From positions 1-53,397 of the forward strand of contig JAIBBI010000022.1 in assembly GCA_019694755.1 (NCBI GenBank): 53,397 nucleotides of DNA, read 5' to 3'. How positions within the stretch are numbered: the first letter of the stretch is position 1; every line of letters starts with the position of its first letter. The translations under genes were made by a program, and so were the position numbers. Of the stretch, positions 1-9,401 are shown piece by piece. This stretch comes from Gemmataceae bacterium. Lineage in GTDB: Bacteria > Planctomycetota > Planctomycetia > Gemmatales > Gemmataceae. The notes beneath the pieces were generated by a model. That model saw only the letters and a list, made by a program, of their open reading frames with translations. It made no database searches and was not told where the DNA came from.

Positions 1-14
1 GGGGTTGAGTTCAG

Positions 15-400
<386 letters not shown>

Positions 401-825
401 GTTGCACCCAAGCCACCGCGGCCCGAGCTATTTGCATTCTACCACCTGCGGCGAGAGGTGGGTCCGCTTTTCGCCGCCACCGCGATCGGCCGTCGGCCAC
501 CGGCCAGAATGGCCGAACTTCCGGGCACCTCAGACCCCTGAATTCCGACCTCCGACCTCCATTGTCATGCCAGTTTGGCAGGCCACCAACCTCTTCCTCC
601 AATCTGAAATCTGCAATCTGAAATCGCTAATCGTTATCCAGATTACTCTTACGCCAATTCGCGCGTCCTCCCTCCGGTGGTGAAACGAAACGGGTGTGTG
701 TGAAATGAAATGAAATGAAACCAGTCCGGGGCCGGAAATCGATGGTGCCGGTTGTGTCTTGAAGCGGGCCGGGGCGTCTGGGTATCATTCCTAAGCCGGA
801 CCGTCGTCTATTTGCGAGCACTCCA
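401..825. other. Intergenic region with degenerate repeats
   Basis: These 425 bases separate the tmRNA 5' end from the first protein gene. No convincing gene is seen. The tmRNA promoter should lie here, and a TAGAAT hexamer on the minus strand (441-436) could be its -10, but I see no good -35. From about 538 to 626 there are short repeats of the AATCTGAAATCTGC type and a CTGAATTCCGACCTCCGAC stretch that recurs near 47522. Confidence 0.5.
538..626. repeat. Degenerate short direct repeats related to distant loci
   Basis: Two near-copies of AATCTGAAATC sit next to each other at about 600-625. The segment CTGAATTCCGACCTCCGAC at 538-556 matches CTGAACTCCGACCTCCGAC at 47522-47540 with one difference. 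Similar (T)CTGACCTCTGACTT units occur at about 26490-26518. This looks like a decayed member of an intergenic repeat family. Confidence 0.5.
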
Positions 826-2379
826 GTGGCCCCCTCTTCCCCGAGCACGCCAGCGGCGGGACAACCGCCCGTCGCTCCCGCGTTGACCGGGATCGAGGCC
901 GGCGCGATCATCGAGGGACTCGACGACGGGATCGCGGTGGTCGACGATCACAACCTCATCCTTTGGGGCAACGCCGCTTTTCGCCAGCGGTTCGGCGAGT
1001 CGGTCGCAGGCCGGCCGGTGGCCGAGTTGCTCCACGGGCCGATGAGCCAGACTGCCCTCGTCGATCTCTTCGAGCAGGCCCGCCGGGGCGCGAGCCCCAC
1101 CCTCCGCTATCAGTGCGACCACGAACAATGGCTCGACCTGCGGGTCGCGCCGCTGCCGACGCCCGGACCGCAACGCTTCATCCTTCACCTGCACGACGTG
1201 ACGGCCGAGGAACGCAAGCGCCAGAAACTCGCGGCGCTGCACCATGCGGGCCGGGCGCTCAACAACCTCGATGCCGACGCCCTGGCCGAGATGGCCCCCG
1301 CCGAGCGGATCGAAGTCCTCAAGCACAACATCCGGCAGTTCATCCAGCAGCTCCTCAATTACAATGTCATCGACATCCGGCTCCTCGACCGGCAGACTGG
1401 CCGACTCGTGCCGCTGCTCTCCGAAGGCATCATGCCCGAGGCGGCGGCCCTCGACCTCTACGCTCGGCCCGAGGGAAACGGCGTGACCGGGTATGTCGCG
1501 GCGACCGGCCGCAGCTACCTGTGCAGCGACGCAGCCTGCGATTCGCGATTCATAGAGGGGGCGGCCGGAGCGAAAAGCTCTATGACGGTGCCGCTCCTGT
1601 TTGGCGACGAAGTCATCGGCACCTTCAACGTCGAGAGCCCCCGGGCCGACGCCTTCACCGAGCAGGACCTGCAATTCGCCGAGACGTTCTCCCGCGAGAT
1701 CGCCCAGGCCATCCACACGCTGGAGTTGCTCCGCGCCGAGAAATCGAGCACGGCCTCGGCCTCCGTCGAGGCGGTAGCGCGCGAAGTGGCCCTGCCTGCC
1801 GACGAAATCCTGAACACGACGACCCGCCTTCTGCACAACGCCTCGGCCAGCGACCCGGAATCGATCGAGTTGCTCCGGCGGATCATCGAAAACGTCCGCA
1901 CGATCAAGACCACGATCCGCAAGGTGGGCAGCAGCCTCGCGGAGCCGAGCGTCGTGAACCCACGCGACGCCGTGATCGCGGAGAAGCTCAACGGCAAACG
2001 CGTCCTGGTGGCTGACGCTGACGAACGGATCCGCCGCTCGGCTCACGCCCTGCTCGGCAAGTACGGCTGTCAGGTGGAGACCGCCCGCACGGGCCGGGAG
2101 GCCGTCGACCTCGCCGGCTCGGGCCAGTACGACGCGTTCCTGCTCGACATCCGCCTTCCCGACGGGTCGGCCTACGACTTCTACCGAAAGCTCCGCGAAC
2201 TCCAGCCGAATGCCGTGCCCGTCATGATGACTTGTTTCGGCTACGACTCGGCGCACTCGATCGTAAAGGCCCGGCAGGACGGGCTCCGGGCCGTGCTCTT
2301 CAAGCCCTTCCGTCCCGACCAGATTCTCGACGTACTGCTCAACCCCTGCCCCGCCCCGAAGCCGGTCGCCGCCTCTTGA
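826..2379 (+). CDS. PAS-GAF-receiver signalling protein
   Basis: A 517-residue cytoplasmic protein with a PAS-like domain (about 25-125), a GAF domain (about 165-305), a helical linker (about 315-385) and a C-terminal receiver domain (about 390-510). The receiver keeps the acidic pocket (VADADE), the phospho-acceptor Asp in LLDIRLPDG, the Thr in MMTCFG and the Lys in LFKPF. The linker resembles a histidine-kinase dimerisation helix pair but has no phospho-accepting His motif, and no HATPase domain follows. The protein therefore probably receives phosphate from a partner kinase and senses a small ligand through PAS/GAF. The start is GTG at 826. Its TGA stop overlaps the TTG start of the next gene, so the two are likely coupled. 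Function beyond signalling cannot be given. Confidence 0.8.
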   Translation: MAPSSPSTPAAGQPPVAPALTGIEAGAIIEGLDDGIAVVDDHNLILWGNAAFRQRFGESVAGRPVAELLHGPMSQTALVDLFEQARRGASPTLRYQCDHEQWLDLRVAPLPTPGPQRFILHLHDVTAEERKRQKLAALHHAGRALNNLDADALAEMAPAERIEVLKHNIRQFIQQLLNYNVIDIRLLDRQTGRLVPLLSEGIMPEAAALDLYARPEGNGVTGYVAATGRSYLCSDAACDSRFIEGAAGAKSSMTVPLLFGDEVIGTFNVESPRADAFTEQDLQFAETFSREIAQAIHTLELLRAEKSSTASASVEAVAREVALPADEILNTTTRLLHNASASDPESIELLRRIIENVRTIKTTIRKVGSSLAEPSVVNPRDAVIAEKLNGKRVLVADADERIRRSAHALLGKYGCQVETARTGREAVDLAGSGQYDAFLLDIRLPDGSAYDFYRKLRELQPNAVPVMMTCFGYDSAHSIVKARQDGLRAVLFKPFRPDQILDVLLNPCPAPKPVAAS

Positions 2380-3509
2380 ACTGGCTGCCGCTATTGCTCC
2401 TGCCGGTCGCGTGGATCGGCCATGCGTTCGCGCTGACCGTCGCCCTCAACATCGCCTATTCGTGCCCCGTCCACCGCCGGTTCCTGCGGACATTCCGACT
2501 GCTCATCGGCATCGCGGTATTCTCGTTCGCGTTCGCGTTCCCGTGGTGGATCGACCGGCTCACGCACGGCCCACTGCGGCTCGAGCCGATCACCGCCTGG
2601 CTGGCGATCTGCCTGTTCTCGGGGCTCATCATCCTGCCGGTCCAGACGCTGCGTCGAAATTTGCGCCGTGAACCGGCCGTCGTCGCGTCCCGGCAGGCAT
2701 CTCTACTCGACCTGCGCGGTCAGCCGCTCGGCTTCGGCAAACACTGGCGGCTGGCCCGGCTGCCGTTTAATGAACTGCTCGAAGTCGAAGTCTCGGACCT
2801 GACGCTCCGCCTCCCGAGGTTGCCGGCCGCCTGGGACGGGCTGACGATCCTGCACCTGACGGACCTGCACTTCCACGGCACACCGACGCGGACCTTCTTC
2901 GACGCCGTCATCGATCACTTGACGCAGGGCCCGACGCCCGACCTCGTATGCCTGACGGGCGACTATGTCGACACGGTCCGCCACATGTTCTGGATCAAGC
3001 CGCTGCTCGGCCGGCTGCAGTGGAACGTCGCCGGGCTGGCAGTGCTGGGTAATCACGACTTCTACTGCCGACCCTCGGGCGTCCGCCGGGAGTTGCGCCG
3101 GGCCGGCTACCGGGTTCTGGGCAACGACTGGACCCAACTCGAAGTCCGCGGCCAACCGCTCCTCGCCATCGGCAACGAAACGCCGTGGTTCCGCCCCGAG
3201 AGCGATCTCGCCGGCGCACCGGACGGGCCGTTTCGGCTCTGCCTCAGTCACTCGCCCGACGCGATCGGCTGGGCGAAGTCGCATCGCGTCGACCTGATGC
3301 TCGCCGGCCACGTCCACGGCGGGCAGGTCCGCGTGCCCGTGGTGGGCTCGCTGTTCGTGCCGAGCCGATATTCCCGCAAGTACGACTGCGGCGTGTTCCA
3401 CGAAGCGCCGACGACGCTGCACGTCGGGCGGGGCCTGTCCGGCCGGGAGCCGCTGCGGTGGAACTGCCGGCCGGAGGTCTCCCGGCTCACGCTGCGACCC
3501 GCCCGCTGA
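2376..3509 (+). CDS. Membrane-anchored metallophosphoesterase (YkuE-like)
   Basis: The likely start is TTG at 2376, overlapping the previous stop as TTGA, giving 377 residues. Three hydrophobic segments occupy roughly residues 1-25, 45-65 and 80-100. The remainder is a calcineurin-like phosphoesterase domain with the metal-binding blocks LTDLHFHG, GDYVD, GNHDFY, LSHSP and GHVHGGQ, all intact. This is the fold and motif set of YkuE-type enzymes, which hydrolyse phosphoesters using two metal ions; the substrate is not evident, though membrane lipids or lipid-linked intermediates are possible. An upstream in-frame start at 2232 would put 48 residues inside the previous gene and is less likely. 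Confidence 0.85.
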   Translation: MNWLPLLLLPVAWIGHAFALTVALNIAYSCPVHRRFLRTFRLLIGIAVFSFAFAFPWWIDRLTHGPLRLEPITAWLAICLFSGLIILPVQTLRRNLRREPAVVASRQASLLDLRGQPLGFGKHWRLARLPFNELLEVEVSDLTLRLPRLPAAWDGLTILHLTDLHFHGTPTRTFFDAVIDHLTQGPTPDLVCLTGDYVDTVRHMFWIKPLLGRLQWNVAGLAVLGNHDFYCRPSGVRRELRRAGYRVLGNDWTQLEVRGQPLLAIGNETPWFRPESDLAGAPDGPFRLCLSHSPDAIGWAKSHRVDLMLAGHVHGGQVRVPVVGSLFVPSRYSRKYDCGVFHEAPTTLHVGRGLSGREPLRWNCRPEVSRLTLRPAR

Positions 3510-3640
3510 TGTAAGCGTTACAAATTCGTGTCGTGCCGAGTCGAATCTCCTGCAAGCAAGTCGCGGCCTCACCGTTCTGGTGTTGATCCCGCACGCCGTT
3601 CCGGCTATCGGCCTACGGTTCCGGGATCGAGGAGATGCCA

Positions 3641-4561
3641 ATGCTGTTCCGACCAGCCGCGTTTGCGGGCCGGCCGCTGCCCGAACTTGTGGCCGCGCTG
3701 AATCGCCTCGACCCCGGCAGCCTGTCGACGGCCGACGTGCGCCTCTTCGACGGTCGCACGACCGTGGCCACCGCTGGCGGCGACGCCCGACTCCCGGCCG
3801 ACCACCCCGACGTCGACATCCCCGGCATTATCCTCGACCAATACCTCGGCGGCGGCGGCCAGGGCTGCGTCTACTCGGGCCGGATCACCGCGACGGGCAA
3901 ACTCGTGGCCGTGAAACTGCTCTCGCACGGCCGGGCCGTGCGCGAAGCGCTGCTCGCGGGACGCGTGCGCCATCCCAATGTCCTGCGGGTGCTGCGGGCC
4001 CAGCCGGCCGGGCATTACTGGGTCGTGCTGATGGAACTGGTGCAGGGCACGGAGCTCGGCCACACCCGTCCGAACGACCTGCGTAGCTGTTTCATCCGAC
4101 TGGCCGACGCGCTGCACGCCGTCGCCGCCGCCCGACTCGTTCACCGCGACGTCAAGCCGGCCAATGTGTTGCTGCGTTCACCCGATGCCGCCCCGGTGCT
4201 CGTCGACTTCGGCTTGGCCGTCGATCTCGGCTCAGGTGACGAGGAAGACGCGGAGGTCAGCGGCACGCCGCTGTTCCTTCCGCCGGAAGCCTGGCGCGAC
4301 GCCCGGCCCGACCCGGCCTGGGACGCCTACGCGCTCGGCATCACCGCGGCGACCGTGCTCGGCGTGACGCTGCCTGTCTGCGAAGGTGTCGGATCATTGC
4401 GGCCCGTGAAGCTCGACGGGCGATACGATCGCGAAGTCTCCGCCGGGCTCGAGTTGCTCAAAGACCGGCAGATCGCGGATTGGGCTCGGGAACTCATCCG
4501 ACCCGAAGCTGCCCGGCGCATGGCCGCCCTGAAGTCGACCGGCGACTGGCTCGCGGCCTGA
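3641..4561 (+). CDS. Serine/threonine protein kinase, soluble, single domain
   Basis: A 306-residue protein with a Hanks-type kinase domain from about residue 58. It has the glycine loop LGGGGQGCVYSG, the Lys in VAVKLL, the catalytic loop VHRDVKPANVLL, the metal-binding VDFGLAVD, the activation segment end GTPLFLPPEAW and DAYALG. All catalytic residues are present. There is no transmembrane helix and no sensor domain, unlike most planctomycete kinases. The start at ATG 3641 is chosen over ATG 3635 because GAGGAG at 3629-3634 is correctly spaced (6 nt) only for 3641. It ends one base from the convergent methyltransferase stop. Substrate unknown. Confidence 0.85.
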   Translation: MLFRPAAFAGRPLPELVAALNRLDPGSLSTADVRLFDGRTTVATAGGDARLPADHPDVDIPGIILDQYLGGGGQGCVYSGRITATGKLVAVKLLSHGRAVREALLAGRVRHPNVLRVLRAQPAGHYWVVLMELVQGTELGHTRPNDLRSCFIRLADALHAVAAARLVHRDVKPANVLLRSPDAAPVLVDFGLAVDLGSGDEEDAEVSGTPLFLPPEAWRDARPDPAWDAYALGITAATVLGVTLPVCEGVGSLRPVKLDGRYDREVSAGLELLKDRQIADWARELIRPEAARRMAALKSTGDWLAA

Positions 4562-4562
4562 T

Positions 4563-5261
4563 TCAGATCCGGCTCAGCTCGACGATGATACCGCCGAGCC
4601 GAAGTGCGCGGTGAAACCCGCTGAAGTAATGCTCGCGGGTCCACGCAAACCCGCACTCCTCGGCATACCTCCGCAACTCACCGCGATTGTAAGTCCGGCA
4701 GTGCCAGAGCCGGCTGCACCACGCGCCCGTCCAGGTGTCTTCGGTGCAAAGCAACAGGAACTTCCCGCCGGACTGCAACACCCGGCGAAACTCGCGGAGC
4801 GACGGCCGGGGGTCCGGCAGGTGCTCCAACACCCACCCGCACACGGCCGCGTCGAACGCCCCGTCGACGAATGGCAACCGCGTCACGTCGGCCGCCGCGA
4901 AGGCGTTGCGATCCGTGCCCATCCGCGATCGGGCCCGGGCCAACATGTTCATGCTGAGATCGAACGCAACGATCCGCGACCCGGCCGGCGCGTGCTTCCG
5001 CATCAGCACCGAATACCGGCCGTTGCCGCAACCGGCGTCGAGCATCGAGGTGCATTTCGACACATCAAACGCCCCGGGGTTGATGAGCCGGCCCGCAAGT
5101 GACTCGTGCCCGGTGAGAAAGCCCGACACGGCCGTCAGCGCGCCGGCCGGTCCGTCGTAGTGTGTGCGGACGAGGTGCCGGTACTCGTCGGGCGATCGCG
5201 TCGCCATCTGCCGGCTTTCCAACGCCTTCTTCAGCGATTTCGGTTTGTCCGAGGTCGTCAT
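4563..5261 (-). CDS. SAM-dependent methyltransferase (class I)
   Basis: A 232-residue protein with a Rossmann-type methyltransferase core. The SAM-binding motif LDAGCGNGRYS is followed by VAFDLSMNML (acidic residue for the ribose), AAADVTRLPF and VCGWVLEHLPDP. This is the Methyltransf_11-like pattern; substrates in this family range from quinones to sugars and cannot be read from sequence. The start ATG 5261 follows AGGA and lies 7 nt after the stop of the upstream VWA gene. A GTG at 5276 overlapping that stop is the alternative. It is the last gene of the seven-gene minus-strand run. Confidence 0.8.
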   Translation of the reverse strand: MTTSDKPKSLKKALESRQMATRSPDEYRHLVRTHYDGPAGALTAVSGFLTGHESLAGRLINPGAFDVSKCTSMLDAGCGNGRYSVLMRKHAPAGSRIVAFDLSMNMLARARSRMGTDRNAFAAADVTRLPFVDGAFDAAVCGWVLEHLPDPRPSLREFRRVLQSGGKFLLLCTEDTWTGAWCSRLWHCRTYNRGELRRYAEECGFAWTREHYFSGFHRALRLGGIIVELSRI

Positions 5262-5268
5262 GATCCTG

Positions 5269-7509
5269 TCACACAAACACGCGTTGATTGTAGACGTACC
5301 ACTCGACCAGCACGACGGCCAGCGCAGCGAGGATCAGCCACTTCCAGAGCTCCCGCGGTTTCTTCTCCGAGGCCCCGGCCACGACCGCCTCCGAACCCAC
5401 GGTCACCGACGTCCGGGGCTGGATGTTACTCTCGTCCGGGTCGAGGAGATTCACGGCAAATCGCCGGCTCCCGCCCCGCCAGCGGACGTTGTAAACGCCC
5501 GGCTTGTCCGTCCCCGCGAACGCGAAGTCGACCCGCGACCCACGATCGACGGCGACGGCCTCCAGCGACCCGGGCGCGGTCACCTCGATCCGGTCCACCG
5601 TCTCGGCCGGCCGCAGGATCTTGACCTCGCCCGGTACCGTGTTCTCTTCCGACGAAGCGTCGCGGACGTTGCCCAGTGTGTACAGCGTGTTCCGCAGGAA
5701 CAAGGGAAAGCTCGGCAGGAGCGGCCAGTTCGTGTTCCACTCGCCGACGTCGTTGAGAATCGGAAACGCCAGCACCGCGTCGGTGTACGAACCCCGCGAC
5801 AATGTGAACATCAACAGCAGATCGCGGTCGCCCTCCATCAGCTTCGGTGTCCGAGGCGGCAGGCCGGTGACACGATACGCCTCAAACACGCCGACCTCGT
5901 GCAACCCCGAGAGATACCGCAGCAGCCCATGTTGCGGGACCCAACCCTTGATCGCCGGCTGCGAGACTTTCTCGACCGTCTTGCCTTCGGGCTGAGGTTC
6001 GCCGGGCAGCTTCCACGGCGGCGGCGGCCGGCCGATGAACAGCGTATTCGACTGCGGCATGTCCTCTTCGCGGGCCGGGACGCACCTGTCGAAAATCACG
6101 AGATCAAACGTCCCCTTCTGGGCCGGGTCGAGATACATCGCCCGGTCCGTCAGTTGCGCCGGGGTGATCCGTCGGACGGCACATACTTCCTGGGTCGCCC
6201 GGTCGTTGAAGAACGCATCGAGCACGGCATTGGGCGGCCCCGCGATCAGCACGTTGGCCCGACGGACGACGCCGACCACCAGTTGCGCCTCGTCGTCGGC
6301 CGGCAATGCGTCGGTATGGCCGACGATGCGGGCCCGCAGCACGACCTCCTGCCGGTCGTCGAGTTCCGGAATCTCATACGTCGCGCTGTTTTCGCCGGGA
6401 ATGTCCTTGGCCGGGAGGTTGCTGTCGCCGGCCGGCGTCTCGATCAAGCGGGCCGGGAGATTGACCGACCGGTCGTAACTCTTCTGCGTCCGCCCGTCGA
6501 CGAGTACAGTGAGTTCGAGTTTCACGTTCGCCGGCTTGGGGCGGAAGTTGAGCAGGCGAACGGAGACGAACAGCCGCGACGGATCGCTCTCGTCTCGCGT
6601 GGCCGAGAAGGCGACGATGCCGACATTGTCGACCTCAGGCCCCGGCTTGCCGACCGAGTGAAACTGGAGATTCAGATTCCCGCGGGCGAAGTCCGACACG
6701 TCGGGGAATCGCCCGTCGGAGAACAGATGCACGTCGGTCGTGCGCCCTTCGTTGGCGACATACGTGCGGGTCGCGTTGTCCGGGCGGACGGCGACGTCTT
6801 CCGTCGAGCGCGACGGGTTGGCCAGGCTCTCGGCCAGGGCCAGCGCTTCTTCGAGCCGGGTGGGCCGGGAGGTCGGGCCGATGTCGCGCACGGCCTGCTT
6901 CAAGGCGACCTTGTTGGTGGTAAACGATTGCCGGATCTCGGCCGCACCGCTGAACGCGATGACCATCCCGGCGTCGGACTCGCCGGCCGCGTCGATCTCC
7001 GCGATGGCGGCGTCCTTCGCTTGCGCCAGCCGGTTCGGCGATACGTCGGTCGCGCTCATGCTGGCCGAGTTGTCGACGAGCACGACGTACCGCCGGCCTT
7101 CGCCGCCCCGGGCGAAGAACTTCGGAGCGAGGATGCCGTAGATGAGCCCCAGGACCGCCAGCAGCTGCAGGAGCAACAGAACATTGCGACGCAGCCATTG
7201 GAACAGGCTGTTGACGTGCAGGTCTTCGACGCTCTTCTTCCAGAGAAACGTGCTGGGCACTTCGAGCGGCTTGCGCTTGAGCTTCAAAAAGTAGAGCAGC
7301 ACGAGGACCGGAGGCACGGCCAGCAGCACGCCGCACGCCCACAGGGGCAACGCGGGGTGGAAGCTGAGCTTGAGGTTCGCCAGCAGCCAGTCGTTGGTCG
7401 GCCCTTCGAGCCCAGCCACGTGCAGCCCGAATAGAGCCATCCCCGGCAGCGCGAGCGCGACCAGGGCGATCACTGCCAGTGGAAACCAGACTCGCCCGAG
7501 CGCGTTCAA
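5269..7509 (-). CDS. BatA-type VWA-domain membrane protein
   Basis: A 746-residue protein. The N-terminus has hydrophobic helices and the aerotolerance/BatA-type segment (VLLYFLKLKRKPLEVPST then WKKSVEDL), followed by a second helix near residue 110. A von Willebrand A domain begins near 140 with an intact metal site (LVDNSASMSATD). A large extracytoplasmic beta-rich part follows, and a C-terminal helix ends in WYVYNQRVFV. Such proteins work with MoxR ATPases and DUF58 proteins, and both are encoded immediately upstream. The start is TTG 7509, which overlaps the DUF58 stop as TTGA. The first in-frame ATG would delete the first helix. Role: probably metal-dependent protein assembly or stress tolerance at the membrane. 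Confidence 0.85.
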   Translation of the reverse strand: MNALGRVWFPLAVIALVALALPGMALFGLHVAGLEGPTNDWLLANLKLSFHPALPLWACGVLLAVPPVLVLLYFLKLKRKPLEVPSTFLWKKSVEDLHVNSLFQWLRRNVLLLLQLLAVLGLIYGILAPKFFARGGEGRRYVVLVDNSASMSATDVSPNRLAQAKDAAIAEIDAAGESDAGMVIAFSGAAEIRQSFTTNKVALKQAVRDIGPTSRPTRLEEALALAESLANPSRSTEDVAVRPDNATRTYVANEGRTTDVHLFSDGRFPDVSDFARGNLNLQFHSVGKPGPEVDNVGIVAFSATRDESDPSRLFVSVRLLNFRPKPANVKLELTVLVDGRTQKSYDRSVNLPARLIETPAGDSNLPAKDIPGENSATYEIPELDDRQEVVLRARIVGHTDALPADDEAQLVVGVVRRANVLIAGPPNAVLDAFFNDRATQEVCAVRRITPAQLTDRAMYLDPAQKGTFDLVIFDRCVPAREEDMPQSNTLFIGRPPPPWKLPGEPQPEGKTVEKVSQPAIKGWVPQHGLLRYLSGLHEVGVFEAYRVTGLPPRTPKLMEGDRDLLLMFTLSRGSYTDAVLAFPILNDVGEWNTNWPLLPSFPLFLRNTLYTLGNVRDASSEENTVPGEVKILRPAETVDRIEVTAPGSLEAVAVDRGSRVDFAFAGTDKPGVYNVRWRGGSRRFAVNLLDPDESNIQPRTSVTVGSEAVVAGASEKKPRELWKWLILAALAVVLVEWYVYNQRVFV

Positions 7510-8393
7510 CGCACCAGACCTTTCCGTCGCAGATAGTTGAGCACCAGCCCCTCAAAGGGCGTGTCGCTCGGCGCGAAGATGCAGGTGATACCCCGCCGGG
7601 AACAGAAGTCGTGCAGGCCCCCGCGGAACGCGTCGAGGTTGCGCCGGTAGCGGTCCAACAGCGGCCGGCTCACCGTGATCTCGGCCGCGTCGCCGTCCTC
7701 CGCATCAATCAACTTGACATCACCCGCGATTGTCGGATCGATCTCCTCGGGCGCGAGGATGTGGATCACATAAATGTCGAGTTGCCGGGCGACGAGATAC
7801 CGAAGCGCATCCTCGAATCCGTTCTTGTCCATGAAGTCGCTCAGGACGATGGCGATGCCCTTGCCCGGGCACCGCATCGAGAACTGCTTGAGCGATCGGG
7901 CCAAATCGCTGGGCCCCGCCGGGCCCAGCTTGTCGAGAAAGTCGAGCATGCGCCAGAGGCTCCGCCGTCCGCGGAGGGCCGGCAGCGTCTCGGTCATCCG
8001 GTCGTTGAACGCCTGCACGGCAACGCGGTCGAGATTGGTCAGGCCCACGAACCCCAGGGCTGCCGCGACTTGCTTGGCGAACTGCAACTTGGTCGGTGAG
8101 CCGAAGCCCATCGACAGCGAATTGTCCACGAGCAGGTGGACATGAAGGTCTTCCTCTTCCAGGAACAGCCGGATGAACAGCCGGTCGAGCCGGGCGTACA
8201 GATTCCAGTCCAGAAACCGCAGGTCGTCGCCCACGGTGTATTGGCGGTAGTCGGCAAACTCGACCGACTGGCCCTTGCGCCGGCTCAGCTTGTCGCCCTT
8301 CATCTTCCCGCTGAAGATCTTGCGCGTGACGAGTTCCAACTGCTCCAGCCGGTGCAGAAACTCGGGCGACAGGAGTGGCGCGGGGGCGGTCAC
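7506..8393 (-). CDS. DUF58 (VWA-like) protein, MoxR partner
   Basis: A 295-residue soluble protein with the DUF58 signature: RKIFSGKMKGDKLSRRKGQS, then YTVGDDLRFLDWNLYAR and the VWA-like metal site LLVDNSLSMGFG. DUF58 proteins are nearly always encoded next to a MoxR AAA ATPase and appear to pass client proteins or metals between the ATPase and membrane VWA proteins. The GTG start at 8393 overlaps the moxR stop by four bases (GTGA), and its own stop overlaps the next TTG start. Co-translation of the three proteins is therefore likely. Confidence 0.92.
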   Translation of the reverse strand: MTAPAPLLSPEFLHRLEQLELVTRKIFSGKMKGDKLSRRKGQSVEFADYRQYTVGDDLRFLDWNLYARLDRLFIRLFLEEEDLHVHLLVDNSLSMGFGSPTKLQFAKQVAAALGFVGLTNLDRVAVQAFNDRMTETLPALRGRRSLWRMLDFLDKLGPAGPSDLARSLKQFSMRCPGKGIAIVLSDFMDKNGFEDALRYLVARQLDIYVIHILAPEEIDPTIAGDVKLIDAEDGDAAEITVSRPLLDRYRRNLDAFRGGLHDFCSRRGITCIFAPSDTPFEGLVLNYLRRKGLVR

Positions 8394-9385
8394 GATTTCT
8401 CGCTCAGCGACTCCAGGATCTGGGTCACGATGGTATCGCTCGGAATGTTCTCGGCCTGGGCTTCGAAGTTGAGGAGGATGCGATGCCGCAGCGCGGGCAG
8501 CGCAATCGCCTTCACGTCTGCGAAGCTCACGTTATACCGCCCCTCGAGCAGTGCACGCACCTTGGACGCGAGGATCAGCGACTGTGCTCCGCGGGGGCTG
8601 GCCCCGCAGCGGACATATTTGTTGGTGACAGCCGCGGCATGTTCGCCGCCGGGGTGCGTCGCGAGGATCAACCGGATGGCGAAGTCCTGCACCGCCGGCG
8701 CGACCAGCACTTCGCGCACGAGCCCCTGCCACTGCATGACCTCCGCCCCGTCCATGACTTTCGACGCCTGCGGCCAGACGTTTTTGGTCGTGCGGTCAAG
8801 GATCGTCGCCAGCTCCTCCCGGCCGGAATAGCTCACGACCAGCTTGAAGAAGAAGCGGTCGAGCTGCGCCTCGGGCAGCGGATACGTCCCCTCCTGCTCG
8901 ATCGGATTCTGCGTGGCCAGCACGAAGAACGGCTCCTCGAGTCGGTGCTGCGTGCCGCCGACGGTTACGCTGTGCTCCTGCATCGCTTCGAGCATCGCGC
9001 TTTGCGTCTTCGGCGTGGCCCGGTTGATTTCGTCGGCCAGCACGATCTGGGCGAACAGTGGGCCGCGCTGAAAGGCGAAGTGTCGTTTGCCATCCGCCGC
9101 TTCGGCAATGATGTTGGTGCCGATCACATCGGCGGGCATGAGGTCGGGGGTGAACTGGATCCGGCTGAACTTCAGGTCCATCGCCTGACCCAGCGTGCGT
9201 ACAAGCAGCGTCTTGCCGAGCCCGGGCACGCCCTCGAGCAGGCAGTGCCCGCCGACGAACATGCAGGTGAGCACGCCGCGGACGACTTCGGAATGGCCGA
9301 CGATGACCTTACCGACCTCGTCGCTGACTCGCCCGAATGCCACGCGGAACGCTTCCGCCCGTGCGGCCATCGATGCGTCGGACAT
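8390..9385 (-). CDS. MoxR-family AAA+ ATPase
   Basis: A 331-residue AAA+ protein with Walker A GVPGLGKTLLV (about residues 52-62), Walker B VLADEINRATP, the MoxR-typical LATQNPIEQEGTYPLPEAQ with LDRFFF, and the C-terminal lid domain. MoxR ATPases act as chaperones that mature or insert metal cofactors into protein complexes, usually with DUF58 and VWA partners, as here. The ATG at 9385 is the only sensible start. It lies 16 nt after the DUF1559 gene and overlaps the DUF58 gene. Confidence 0.93.
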   Translation of the reverse strand: MSDASMAARAEAFRVAFGRVSDEVGKVIVGHSEVVRGVLTCMFVGGHCLLEGVPGLGKTLLVRTLGQAMDLKFSRIQFTPDLMPADVIGTNIIAEAADGKRHFAFQRGPLFAQIVLADEINRATPKTQSAMLEAMQEHSVTVGGTQHRLEEPFFVLATQNPIEQEGTYPLPEAQLDRFFFKLVVSYSGREELATILDRTTKNVWPQASKVMDGAEVMQWQGLVREVLVAPAVQDFAIRLILATHPGGEHAAAVTNKYVRCGASPRGAQSLILASKVRALLEGRYNVSFADVKAIALPALRHRILLNFEAQAENIPSDTIVTQILESLSEKS

Positions 9386-9401
9386 ATTGCGTACTCCCCG
9401 A

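Noticed and set aside
808-2256. Long minus-strand frame of 482 codons opposite the PAS-GAF-receiver gene
   Set aside because: It is the antisense shadow of a GC-rich coding region; no domain is recognisable and the plus-strand protein has clear motifs.
3511-3523. Small near-palindrome TGTAAGCGTTACA before the kinase gene
   Set aside because: It is too short and lone to call an operator or terminator.
5164-7434. Plus-strand frame of 756 codons opposite the BatA-type gene
   Set aside because: Composition is Arg/Gln/Pro-rich with no domain, and it covers a clear VWA gene on the minus strand. Shadow.
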